Source: an uncultured Eubacteriales bacterium (GTDB lineage Bacteria > Bacillota > Clostridia > Oscillospirales > Acutalibacteraceae). Taken from it: a DNA stretch of 64,000 nucleotides. The notes beneath the pieces were generated by a model. The model was not told where the DNA came from and did not search any database. It worked only from the letters and a program-made list of their open reading frames with translations. Where the stretch lies: the NCBI GenBank assembly GCA_934486635.1, contig CAKSPZ010000002.1:325174-389173 (forward strand). The letters are read 5' to 3'. The translations under genes were made by a program, and so were the position numbers. This document shows, in pieces, positions 8,825-16,759 of this stretch; position 1 is the first letter of the stretch, and each line of letters begins with the position of its first letter.

Positions 8825-8899
8825 TTTTTAGTACCTCCAAATAATAATTTTTATGTTTAAATTATATATTTACTGTTAATTCTTGTCAAGAATAAAAAA

Positions 8900-9031
8900 G
8901 GCCCCGAAAAATGACCATACATATAGTCATTTTTTGGGAATTCAATATTTAAGATAATATTGAATTCCCGAGGAGGGATATCCTAAAACATTAAAATATA
9001 AATTAGAGAAAGGATATCCCTCCTCGGGGCC
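8900..9031. repeat. Cloverleaf palindromic element 2
   Basis: The outer stem GGCCCC (8900-8905) pairs with GGGGCC (9026-9031). Three hairpins lie inside: 8907-8915 / 8926-8934, a perfect 14-bp stem 8936-8949 / 8956-8969, and a perfect 15-bp stem 8970-8984 / 9011-9025. Junction linkers are zero or one base. It lies in a tandem gap downstream of the G5/3D-domain gene, whose own simple terminator (9061-9090) precedes it. Confidence 0.8.
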
Positions 9032-9060
9032 AATTATATAATTATAATAAGAAATCAAAA

Positions 9061-9090
9061 AGACCAATTACAAATTTTTGTAATTGGTCT
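9061..9090 (-). terminator. Terminator of the G5/3D-domain gene
   Basis: A perfect 14-bp stem (9061-9074 / 9077-9090) with a two-base loop, followed on the minus strand by a T-run. It lies 14 bases beyond the stop codon at 9104. Confidence 0.85.
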
Positions 9091-9103
9091 TAAACTAACA
9101 AAG

Positions 9104-10300
9104 TTAATTTAAAATATAGATTTGCTTAGTGCGTCTGCCGAAATTTCTGCATTCTTGTTCACTATCCATATATAAATCTATCATAGCGTGGCCAGCACGC
9201 ATAGCTCCGCCAGTATCTGCAGCCACACAAACGCCATAGCCTGGAATGTAAAGTTTAGTACCATATGGTATTTGCTTTGGATTAACTGCAACTAAACCTC
9301 GTCTTGCAATGTCACCGGTAGAAGTTCGTGCTCTGGAATTAGAATGATAAGCAGTACATTGACCGGTTAAAACTTTTTTATAGGAATAAGTATTTCCGTT
9401 TCCATCATTTATAGTTCCGCTATTTTCATTTACAGAAATATTTGCTTTTTTTGTACCGACTAATTTAACTTGATTAGTAGGATTTTTCAGAGTTTTTTCA
9501 GAAATTATATCGGATTGAACTGCAACACCATCAACGTATTTTACACGTCTGATTAATTCTTTTTCACCATTTGTACCTTGAGTTTCAATTTTTGAATCGC
9601 CTATATTCAAGGAATCAGACTTTTTAATAACAACAGAAAAAGGAATTGATTGTTTTTCTGAAACATCTTCGTATTTAACGCGATTAATGATAATATTTAA
9701 ATTTTCTTCAACAGGTTTATCTAAGGATTCATTAATTACATCGTCTTGAGAAAGAGAAATGTTAAGAAAATTTAAAGCGTTTCCAATAGAACCTTCAGGG
9801 ACATTAACTGAGCTATTATTTCCGTCAACAGATATGTTTATATTTAAAAATCTAGAAACAGAAATTTGCATATCCGGAGTTAAAGGCTCATCTAAAGAAT
9901 GAGAAATAGTATCGTGATCTTTAATAATGATATTATTTTGAGATAAAAGTGATGATACAGTTCCGTCATTTACAATAAAACGTTGTGATTGCCCATCCCA
10001 AAAGACAGTAACAAAAAAAGCTCTTTTTATATCGACGTCAATAAAATTAGATTCATTATTGGAAACAACAACTTTATCATTATCGCCAAGGCTAATACCG
10101 GCTTGTTTTAAAACGTCATTTGTTTCCGAATATAAAGTGCGAATATTGATAATTGTATCACCGTCTTTAATTCTAAAGTTTTTGCTTAAAGCTGATACAG
10201 ATACGGCTGATGATATTCCTAAACTTACTATTAAAAATAAAGCAACTAATCGCTTAATCTTTTTGTTCGGCACATTTTTTAATTTTTCAAAAACATTCAA
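9104..10300 (-). CDS. yabE: Secreted G5/3D-domain cell-wall protein (YabE/Rpf-like)
   Basis: A protein of about 398 residues with the YabE plan: an N-terminal membrane segment or signal (about residues 17-40), DUF348 ubiquitin-like repeats (about 45-200), a G5 domain (about 205-285) and a C-terminal 3D domain with its conserved aspartates (AADTGG and IDLYMDS). Proteins of this plan bind or cut peptidoglycan and act in wall turnover and resuscitation. I choose TTG 10300, placed shortly after GGAGGA; a start at ATG 10330 would place that ribosome-binding site inside the gene. An unusually long upstream region (10301-11081) may hold control elements. Confidence 0.85.
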   Translation of the reverse strand: MNVFEKLKNVPNKKIKRLVALFLIVSLGISSAVSVSALSKNFRIKDGDTIINIRTLYSETNDVLKQAGISLGDNDKVVVSNNESNFIDVDIKRAFFVTVFWDGQSQRFIVNDGTVSSLLSQNNIIIKDHDTISHSLDEPLTPDMQISVSRFLNINISVDGNNSSVNVPEGSIGNALNFLNISLSQDDVINESLDKPVEENLNIIINRVKYEDVSEKQSIPFSVVIKKSDSLNIGDSKIETQGTNGEKELIRRVKYVDGVAVQSDIISEKTLKNPTNQVKLVGTKKANISVNENSGTINDGNGNTYSYKKVLTGQCTAYHSNSRARTSTGDIARRGLVAVNPKQIPYGTKLYIPGYGVCVAADTGGAMRAGHAMIDLYMDSEQECRNFGRRTKQIYILN

Positions 10301-11081
10301 AAAAATTCCTCCATTTCGAGATCTTTTCAAGCATAAATATGTTTAGATAAGAATTTGAATAAACGTATTTTTCTCTGCCCGAATTAATCCAACATTGACC
10401 ATTATAAAGCCTATAATTACAAATGTCAAAAGGAATAGCAAATGTTTTTTAGTATTGTTTAACAAAAAAGTATAAATTTATTATTAAATTAGTTCCTTAA
10501 AATCTCCTTGTAAAAAACAAAAAATGTAAAATTATGGAATAAAGTTTGTGCAAGTAGCAAGAAAATTAATAGTTACATAAAAGTTACAATTTGTTACATA
10601 AACTTAAATATGAAATATAAGGGAAAATATTTAATTTTCAGGTGATATAGGTGCTATTTTGCTGTTTAGAAATTTTATTATTACAAGGTTGTAAGTTAGG
10701 AATTATAAAAATACATATAATACAGATTGAGTATATGTAAAAAGTTTTTTACATATACTATATACTTGGCTAAATGTTACATAAAAAATGAATTAGAAAT
10801 ACATTTAGTTGCGCGGTTATGTTATATCATAAAGTAAAAAAGGATGCTTATTTTGGCATCATTTAACAATATACAAATAAAACTCATTATCTATGTATAA
10901 CATGAAAATAAAACGGGTTAAAAAAAGAATTTCAAAGGAAAGTAGAAAAAGTTATCACCTAATTGGTATGTAAAAAATAATATTTTTGATTTTTGTGCCA
11001 GCATCAGACTAATATGTTTATTCGGTTTCTATAATGTGTTCACTATTCATTTTTTACTATATAAATAACGAGTTTTAGATA
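10301..11081. other. Long AT-rich non-coding region upstream of yabE-like gene
   Basis: About 780 bases with no convincing gene on either strand. It contains three exact copies of GTTACATAAA (10572, 10593 and 10776; the first two are 21 bases apart) and a perfect 13-bp inverted repeat with a two-base spacer (10731-10743 / 10746-10758). These may be binding sites or a leader attenuator for the minus-strand gene at 10300. I found no c-di-AMP riboswitch-like sequence, although such leaders precede some homologous genes. Confidence 0.5.
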
Positions 11082-11111
11082 TAAAAAAACCGCATAAGAA
11101 TGCGGGTTTTC
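11082..11111 (-). terminator. rplM-rpsI operon terminator
   Basis: A hairpin with CCGCAT/ATGCGG at its core and one bulged base, flanked by A-runs on the plus strand that give a T-run after the stem in the minus-strand transcript. It begins 23 bases beyond the rpsI stop. Confidence 0.85.
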
Positions 11112-11133
11112 AAAAGTATTAATTTCCTTTTTA

Positions 11134-11535
11134 TTATCTCTTTGAGAATTGAGGAGCTCTACGAGCAGCTTTAAGACCGTATTTTTTACGTTCTTTCATT
11201 CTTGGGTCACGAGTTAAGAATCCTGCTTTCTTTAGAGCTGGACGAAGATTTTCAGAATCATATTGAAGAAGAGCTCTTGAAATACCGTGACGAATAGCGC
11301 CAGCTTGACCTGTAACTCCACCGCCAGAAACTCTGCAAATTATATCGAATTTACCATCGGTTTCAGTTAAAACAAGTGGTTGACGAACGATTAATTTAAG
11401 AGTTTCAAGACCAAAGTAATCATCAATAGGTCTGTCGTTGATTATAATTTTACCGGTTCCTTTGTAAACACGAACTCTAGCAACAGAACTTTTTCTTCTA
11501 CCGGTACCGTAAAAATAAGATGCTTTATTGTACAT
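11134..11535 (-). CDS. rpsI: 30S ribosomal protein S9
   Basis: A 133-residue ribosomal protein with the typical N-terminal YGTGRRKSSVARV, the central GGGVTGQAGAIRHGI and the C-terminal Ser-Lys-Arg tail that reaches the P-site tRNA. Length is normal. It starts 18 bases after rplM in the usual rplM-rpsI operon, with AAGGAG before ATG 11535. Confidence 0.98.
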   Translation of the reverse strand: MYNKASYFYGTGRRKSSVARVRVYKGTGKIIINDRPIDDYFGLETLKLIVRQPLVLTETDGKFDIICRVSGGGVTGQAGAIRHGISRALLQYDSENLRPALKKAGFLTRDPRMKERKKYGLKAARRAPQFSKR

Positions 11536-11553
11536 TATAATGTAACTCCTTTC

Positions 11554-11982
11554 TTATATATTAAAAGTTTCAGGATTTTGAGCAGTGTGGTTATGTTCAG
11601 CACCAGCAAAAACACGAAGTCTAGTTAAAGCTTGTCTGCCAATTGTAGTGTCTGGAATCATACCTTTAACAGCTAAAGTCATAGCTAGTTCAGGTTTTTC
11701 AGACATCATTTTATCATAACGAGTTGATTTTAAATGACCAACATATCCAGTATGATGATAATAGTGTTTTTGAGTTAATTTGTTACCAGTTAAAACAGCA
11801 TCTTTGCAGTTTATAACAATAACATGATCACCACAGTCAACGTGTGGAGCAAAAGTTGGTTTATGTTTACCGCGAAGTAAAATAGCAACTTGAGCAGCAA
11901 CTCTACCAAGAGGTTTGCCAGCAGCGTCTATTACGTACCATTTGCGGGTAACTTCATGCTTCTTTGGCATAAAAGTAGACAT
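11554..11982 (-). CDS. rplM: 50S ribosomal protein L13
   Basis: A 142-residue protein with family segments KWYVIDAAGKPLGR, RGKHKP and HVDCGDHVIV. It is an early assembly protein of the large subunit. AGGAGG precedes ATG 11982. It is the first gene of the rplM-rpsI operon, driven by the consensus promoter at 12027-12055. The leader is short (about 35-40 bases) and I see no clear autoregulatory L13 leader structure in it. Confidence 0.98.
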   Translation of the reverse strand: MSTFMPKKHEVTRKWYVIDAAGKPLGRVAAQVAILLRGKHKPTFAPHVDCGDHVIVINCKDAVLTGNKLTQKHYYHHTGYVGHLKSTRYDKMMSEKPELAMTLAVKGMIPDTTIGRQALTRLRVFAGAEHNHTAQNPETFNI

Positions 11983-12026
11983 ATTTATTCCTCCTAAAAA
12001 TTTATATTAATTTATTGTCAGTATAA

Positions 12027-12055
12027 ATTTTATCATTATATTAATAAGGTGTCAA
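12027..12055 (-). promoter_or_regulatory. rplM promoter
   Basis: On the minus strand, TTGACA (12050-12055), a 17-base spacer and TAAAAT (12027-12032) precede rplM. Confidence 0.85.
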
Positions 12056-12260
12056 GTAATTTTTTTAAAATTTTAATTTAATAATATTAATGCTCTCGTT
12101 TTCTCTTGGTTTCTCGTTAATACTTTAAATATCTTGCATTAAATACATGAAAATTTATAAAAATAAATGTCTTTATATTTATTTTTATTTGATATATAAT
12201 TAGATTAAACTTAATAAAATTTATATAAAACTGTTTTTGTTTATGGTTGCAGGGACGCCA

Positions 12261-12419
12261 GCAGGGCGGTCCCGGATATTGAATACTTTGGTGTTCAATA
12301 TCCGGGACCAAATCAAAAAGTATATTTTATCAATAAAAAATACTTTTTGATTCAATCAGCAAAATCACATAAATAAAGTATATAGAACCCAATGATTGAT
12401 TTTGCTGATTGAGCCCTGC
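12261..12419. repeat. Cloverleaf palindromic element 3
   Basis: The outer stem GCAGGGC (12261-12267) pairs with GCCCTGC (12413-12419). Three perfect hairpins are inside: 16 bp (12268-12283 / 12294-12309), 13 bp (12311-12323 / 12340-12352) and 14 bp (12354-12367 / 12397-12410), with linkers of zero to two bases. It lies between divergent rplM and fba, so it is not a terminator of either gene. It ends 57 bases before the fba start and may be part of the fba leader. Confidence 0.82.
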
Positions 12420-12476
12420 GGTCTTTCTGCGGGCAATAGTATAAAAACAGTGACTAAAAACAGGAGCGTGACCGAT

Positions 12477-13412
12477 ATGCCACTAGTGAACACAAAAGAG
12501 ATGTTAAAAAAAGCATATGAAGAGCATTATGCAGTTGGAGCATTTAATGTAAACAATATGGAAATAGTACAGGGAATTACTAAAGCATGTAAAGAACTAA
12601 ATTCTCCTGCGATATTACAAGTTTCTGCAGGAGCAAGAAAATATGCAAGTCATACATATTTGATGAAATTAGTAGAAGCAGCAGTAATAGAAACACCGGT
12701 TCCATTAGCATTACATTTAGATCATGGAGATAGTTTTGAATTATGTAAAAGTTGTATAGATGGAGGATTCACCTCAGTAATGATTGATGGTTCTCATTTA
12801 GACTATGAGGACAATATTGCACTTGCAAGAAAAGTAGTAGATTATGCAAAGCCAAGAGGTGTAACAGTAGAAGCAGAATTAGGACGTTTGGCAGGAATAG
12901 AAGATGACGTAAATGTATCTAAGGAAAATGCATCATATACAGACCCGGCACAAGTAGAAGATTTTGTTGAAAGAACCGGAGTTGATTCTTTAGCAATCGC
13001 AATAGGAACCAGTCATGGCGCATATAAATTTAAACCGGGCCAAAAACCAGAATTAAAATTCGATATATTAAAAGAAGTTGAAAGAAGATTACCTGGATTC
13101 CCCATAGTATTACATGGTGCATCATCAGTAATTCCTGAATTTGTTGATATGATAAATTCAAATGGAGGAAGTATGCCTGATGCTATAGGTATCCCTGAAG
13201 AAATGTTACGAGAAGCTGCAAAAATGGCCGTATGTAAAATAAATATAGATTCAGATTTAAGATTGGCTATGACAGGAACTATCAGAAAACATTTATCTGA
13301 AAACCCAAGTCATTTTGACCCAAGACAATATTTATCACCAGCTAGAGAAGCAATATGTAATATGGTATCACATAAAATAAAAACAGTATTAGGAAGTGCA
13401 AATAAAGCATAA
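12477..13412 (+). CDS. fba: Fructose-bisphosphate aldolase, class II
   Basis: A 311-residue zinc-dependent aldolase that splits fructose 1,6-bisphosphate in glycolysis and runs in reverse in gluconeogenesis. Motifs: AVGAFNVNNME at the N-terminus, the zinc-binding LHLDHGDS, VEAELGRLAGIEDD, and GTSHGAYKF and LHGASS with the later zinc His residues. ATG 12477 is preceded by AGGAG and gives the family's usual N-terminus. Upstream in-frame codons to 12396 fall inside the cloverleaf and are not coding. Confidence 0.96.
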   Translation: MPLVNTKEMLKKAYEEHYAVGAFNVNNMEIVQGITKACKELNSPAILQVSAGARKYASHTYLMKLVEAAVIETPVPLALHLDHGDSFELCKSCIDGGFTSVMIDGSHLDYEDNIALARKVVDYAKPRGVTVEAELGRLAGIEDDVNVSKENASYTDPAQVEDFVERTGVDSLAIAIGTSHGAYKFKPGQKPELKFDILKEVERRLPGFPIVLHGASSVIPEFVDMINSNGGSMPDAIGIPEEMLREAAKMAVCKINIDSDLRLAMTGTIRKHLSENPSHFDPRQYLSPAREAICNMVSHKIKTVLGSANKA

Positions 13413-13417
13413 AAAAT

Positions 13418-13445
13418 ACACGCCGCACTATATCGCGCGGCGTGT
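13418..13445 (-). terminator. Decaloop hairpin between fba and RHH gene
   Basis: Perfect 9-bp arms (13418-13426 / 13437-13445). The ten-base loop reads GCGATATAGT on the minus strand, identical to the gyrA and 39632 loops. A-rich and T-rich flanks allow termination in both directions between fba and the convergent RHH gene. Confidence 0.75.
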
Positions 13446-13472
13446 TCATTTTTTTATTATTATAGTTTATAC

Positions 13473-13649
13473 TTACCTGTTAAAAGTTTTAAAATCAATC
13501 GGTCCATGTTTTTCTTCATATTTTTCAATGGCATCTCGAATTAAAATTAGTATTTGACTGTTTACAGAACGACCTTCATAATCAGAAATAACATGTAATT
13601 TATCAAGAACTTTTTCATCTATACGAATAGAAACACTTTTTATAGCCAC
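13473..13649 (-). CDS. Ribbon-helix-helix (Arc-type) DNA-binding protein
   Basis: A 58-residue protein. The N-terminus reads KSVSIRIDEKVLDKL, a typical ribbon-helix-helix strand and first helix, followed by GRSVNSQILILIRDAIEKYE, the second helix with the family's Ser/Asn-Gln turn. Such proteins are dimeric repressors, often antitoxins or plasmid regulators. GTG 13649 is used, preceded by GGGGTGA. It is transcribed divergently from the SLOG gene at 13766 with a perfect inverted repeat between them, so it may control both. The target is inference. Confidence 0.75.
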   Translation of the reverse strand: MAIKSVSIRIDEKVLDKLHVISDYEGRSVNSQILILIRDAIEKYEEKHGPIDFKTFNR

Positions 13650-13709
13650 GAAATCACCCCAAAAAGAATATATTATATATTTACAATATGTCTAAAAAGT
13701 GATAATATG

Positions 13710-13739
13710 TATAATATAGATATAAAACATATCTATATT
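13710..13739 (+). promoter_or_regulatory. Inverted-repeat operator overlapping a -10 box
   Basis: TATAAT (13710-13715) is overlapped by a perfect 11-bp inverted repeat (13713-13723 / 13729-13739) with spacer AAAAC. It lies upstream of the SLOG gene and divergent to the RHH regulator gene, an ideal place for a dimeric repressor. No good -35 box precedes it. Confidence 0.55.
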
Positions 13740-13765
13740 GATTTCATTAATAAGGAGGAAGTTTG

Positions 13766-14104
13766 ATGAAAGTCGCGATAGTTGGTTCAAGAAGTTTAGA
13801 TGTGAACATAGATAGACATATCCCGAAAGAGACCTCTTTAATTATTAGTGGGGGAGCCAATGGAATCGATAAGTTAGCGGAAAAGTATGCTAAAGAAAAT
13901 AATATTCCTACATTAATTATTGAACCGGAATATTCAAAGTATAGGAAAAATGCGCCTCTTGTTAGAAATAAAAAAATAGTTGAAAGTGCAGATTTAATTA
14001 TTGCGTTTTGGGATGGTATTTCAAATGGAACAAAAGATGTTATTAATCAAGCTAATTTGTTGGGAAAACAAATAATTGTACATAATATAGTAAAAAGAAA
14101 ATAG
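13766..14104 (+). CDS. SLOG-fold (DprA/Rossmann-like) nucleotide-binding protein
   Basis: A 112-residue protein with the pattern of the SLOG/DUF2493 group: VAIVGSRS after the first strand, IISGGANGIDKLAEKYA for the glycine-rich nucleotide loop, RNKKIVESADLIIAFWDG, and a late GTKDVINQA. Relatives bind nucleotides or nucleotide-derived signals and turn up in DprA, in cytokinin-type LOG enzymes and in some stress or defence loci. AAGGAGGA precedes ATG 13766 (TTG 13763 is less likely). The divergent RHH gene suggests a self-regulated pair. I cannot assign a ligand or reaction. Confidence 0.75.
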   Translation: MKVAIVGSRSLDVNIDRHIPKETSLIISGGANGIDKLAEKYAKENNIPTLIIEPEYSKYRKNAPLVRNKKIVESADLIIAFWDGISNGTKDVINQANLLGKQIIVHNIVKRK

Positions 14105-14137
14105 TATATTTATAGGAAATAATGTTTTGAGCGGGCA

Positions 14138-14231
14138 GGGGCCACGACGTTCCGCCGAAATTCCAGTTTGGAATCTCGGCGGAACAGCCTACGGAGTCGG
14201 TGAGCAACTTTTAAGTTGCTGTCGTGGCCCC
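14138..14231. repeat. Cloverleaf palindromic element 4
   Basis: A perfect 11-bp outer stem GGGGCCACGAC (14138-14148) pairs with 14221-14231. Inner arms: 16 bp with one A/C mismatch (14149-14164 / 14170-14185), a weak middle segment (14186-14202), and a perfect 8-bp hairpin (14203-14210 / 14213-14220). The segments abut without gaps. A T-run follows at 14233, so this copy could also terminate the SLOG gene. It lies in a tandem gap before tex. Confidence 0.75.
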
Positions 14232-14378
14232 GATTTTTTTGATTTTTGGTATACTTAGGTGGATATTTGAAATGCTGATTATTTATGTTATAATTAATAT
14301 AAATAAACATTTAATTTTAATAATTAATAGTATATTGAAACAATCAAAAAAATAGATAGACAGGAGAATAAAATAAAC

Positions 14379-16550
14379 ATGGATTATACGGTAATTTTAT
14401 CAGAACAATTTAAGTTACAGACATGGCAGATTGAAAATGTAATAAAGTTAATAGATGAAGGAAACACGATTCCATTTATAGCACGATACAGAAAAGAAGC
14501 ACATGGTTCATTAGATGACCAAACGTTAAGAGAAATTAGTGAACGATTATCGTATTTAAGGGGATTAAATGAAAGAAGAGAAGAAGTAAAAGCACTTATA
14601 ATTGGGTTAGATGCAATGACTGATGAAATTAATGAATCATTAGATAAAGCTACAACATTAGCTGAAATTGACGATATATACAGGCCATATAGACCAAAAA
14701 GAAAAACCAGAGCATCAATTGCAAAAGAAAAAGGATTAGAACCATTAGCTGAAGTTATATATGCTCAATACTCAAATTCAGAAGAACCAATTGTCCTAGC
14801 GGAGAAATATATTAATGAGGAAAAAGAAATAAAAAGTGCACAAGAAGCGTTACAGGGAGCTATGGATATAATTGCAGAAAATATATCTGATGATGCGGGA
14901 ATAAGGAAAAGGTTAAGAGTCGTAGCAATGGCACAATCTATATTAAGTTCAAAGGCAACAGATGCAGAGAAGGATTCAGTATATAGGCAATATTATGATT
15001 TTAAAGAACCGGTATCGAAGATAGCAGGACATAGGGTATTAGCGGTAGATAGAGGCGAAAAAGAAGGATTCCTTAAAGTATCTATAGATTTTGATATAAA
15101 CAGAGCTTTAAGTATAGTATATTCGACGACGGTAAAAGAAGGGTCTTTATGTACTGAAACGGTAAAATTAGCCGCAGAAGATGCATATAACAGGTTAATA
15201 TTTCCGTCAATTGAACGTGAAATAAGAAATGAATTAACACAAAAAGCGGATGAAACGGCTATAAAAGTATTTTCGCTCAATTTAAGACATTTACTTATGC
15301 AGCCACCAGTTAAAGGAAAAGTCGCTATGGGACTTGACCCGGGATATAGAACGGGATGTAAAGTAGCAGTTGTTGATGAAACAGGAAAAGTACTTGATAC
15401 TAATGTTATATATCCAACACATTCTCAAGTGAAAGTGGATGAAGCCAAAAAAATAATTACTATACTTATTAAAAAACATGGTGTAGAAATTATATCGATA
15501 GGGAATGGAACTGCATCAAAAGAAACAGAGATGTTTGTATCAGATTTAATACATGATGAAAATTTAGATGTATCTTATATGGTAGTGAGTGAAGCAGGTG
15601 CGTCAGTATATTCGGCATCTAAGTTGGCAGCACAAGAGTTTCCGGACTATGATGTAACATTAAGAAGTGCTGTTTCAATAGCAAGAAGATTACAAGATCC
15701 ACTTGCTGAGTTGGTAAAAATAGATCCAAAAGCAATTGGAATCGGTCAATATCAACATGATATGCCGAAAAAACAATTAGATGAAGCTTTAGGTGGAGTA
15801 GTTGAAGATTGTGTAAATACAGTTGGAGTAGATTTAAATACAGCATCACCATCTTTATTGTCAAGAGTTTCTGGGTTGAGTGCGACTGTTTCTAAAAATA
15901 TAGTTTTATATAGGGAAGAAAATGGTGCGTTTAAATCAAGAAGTGAACTTAAAAAGGTTTCAAAGTTAGGTCCAAAAGCATTTTTACAATGTGCTGGTTT
16001 TTTAAGAGTTGCAGAAAGTAAAAATGTACTGGATAACACGGCAGTGCATCCTGAATCATATGATGCAGCTAAAAAGTTATTGGATTTGTGTGGGTACACG
16101 CTTAATGATATAAAATCAGGAAATATTAAAAATTTAACTTCAAAAATAGAGAGTATAGGCGAAAATGTAATTGCTGATAAAATTGGAATAGGTGTTCCGA
16201 CTTTACAGGATATCGTTACAGAATTGTTAAGACCAGGTAGAGACCCAAGAGATGAATTAGTTCAACCAATGTTACGTAAAGATGTCTTGGATATTAAGGA
16301 CTTAAAAGAAGGCATGGAGCTCGATGGAACTGTAAGGAATGTTATAGATTTCGGTGCTTTTGTCGATATTGGTGTTCATCAAGATGGATTAGTACATATT
16401 TCTCAGATGTGTGATAAGTATATAAAACATCCGTCAGAGTTTCTTAAGGTTGGAGATATTGTTAAAGTTAGAGTATTATCTGTTGATGTTGATAAAAAAA
16501 GAATTTCTTTAACTATGAAATTAAATGATAATACTGTGAGTGTATCGTAA
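14379..16550 (+). CDS. tex: Tex-family transcription accessory protein
   Basis: A 723-residue RNA-binding protein of normal length. Order of parts: N-terminal Tex helical domain (FIARYRKEAHGSLDD near residue 35), a YqgF/RNase H-like domain (GLDPGYRTGCKVAVVD near residue 320), helix-hairpin-helix modules (VGVDLNTAS and SRVSGLS near residue 490), and a C-terminal S1 domain (about 640-715) with GTVRNVIDFGAFVDIGVHQDGL. Tex binds nucleic acid and affects transcription and translation of selected genes; its exact role is unsettled. CAGGAG precedes ATG 14379. It lies between cloverleaf elements 4 and 5. Confidence 0.96.
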   Translation: MDYTVILSEQFKLQTWQIENVIKLIDEGNTIPFIARYRKEAHGSLDDQTLREISERLSYLRGLNERREEVKALIIGLDAMTDEINESLDKATTLAEIDDIYRPYRPKRKTRASIAKEKGLEPLAEVIYAQYSNSEEPIVLAEKYINEEKEIKSAQEALQGAMDIIAENISDDAGIRKRLRVVAMAQSILSSKATDAEKDSVYRQYYDFKEPVSKIAGHRVLAVDRGEKEGFLKVSIDFDINRALSIVYSTTVKEGSLCTETVKLAAEDAYNRLIFPSIEREIRNELTQKADETAIKVFSLNLRHLLMQPPVKGKVAMGLDPGYRTGCKVAVVDETGKVLDTNVIYPTHSQVKVDEAKKIITILIKKHGVEIISIGNGTASKETEMFVSDLIHDENLDVSYMVVSEAGASVYSASKLAAQEFPDYDVTLRSAVSIARRLQDPLAELVKIDPKAIGIGQYQHDMPKKQLDEALGGVVEDCVNTVGVDLNTASPSLLSRVSGLSATVSKNIVLYREENGAFKSRSELKKVSKLGPKAFLQCAGFLRVAESKNVLDNTAVHPESYDAAKKLLDLCGYTLNDIKSGNIKNLTSKIESIGENVIADKIGIGVPTLQDIVTELLRPGRDPRDELVQPMLRKDVLDIKDLKEGMELDGTVRNVIDFGAFVDIGVHQDGLVHISQMCDKYIKHPSEFLKVGDIVKVRVLSVDVDKKRISLTMKLNDNTVSVS

Positions 16551-16580
16551 TTCTTAGGTTATTATAAAATTTAAAGGTAG

Positions 16581-16717
16581 GGGGGCGCCGCCGCAGGCGC
16601 AACGCAGTTGCGCCTGCGGCGAGTCTGGGTTTTACGACATATTTAATAATTTATGAATAAAAAACCGGACTCGCATATATTCATAGCAATTTTGCTATGA
16701 ATATATGCGGCACCCCC
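16581..16717. repeat. Cloverleaf palindromic element 5
   Basis: The outer arms GGGGGCGCC (16581-16589) and GGCACCCCC (16709-16717) pair with one C/A mismatch. Three hairpins fill the inside: a perfect 15-bp GC-rich stem with a three-base loop (16589-16603 / 16607-16621), a stem of about 12 bp with one bulge (16621-16633 / 16661-16672), and a perfect 17-bp AT-rich stem with a two-base loop (16673-16689 / 16692-16708). The helices abut with no unpaired base. Tandem gap between tex and ychF, ending 42 bases before ychF. Confidence 0.85.
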
Positions 16718-16759
16718 GACCCACTTTTAAAAGTTAAAATAAAAAAGAGAGGCAATAAA

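Noticed and set aside
10301..10700. c-di-AMP (ydaO-type) riboswitch before the G5/3D-domain gene
   Set aside because: Known for some homologous genes, but I could not find the conserved core sequences in this leader.
12396..12476. N-terminal extension of the aldolase frame
   Set aside because: These codons lie in and just after cloverleaf 3; the ribosome-binding site and family alignment place the start at 12477.
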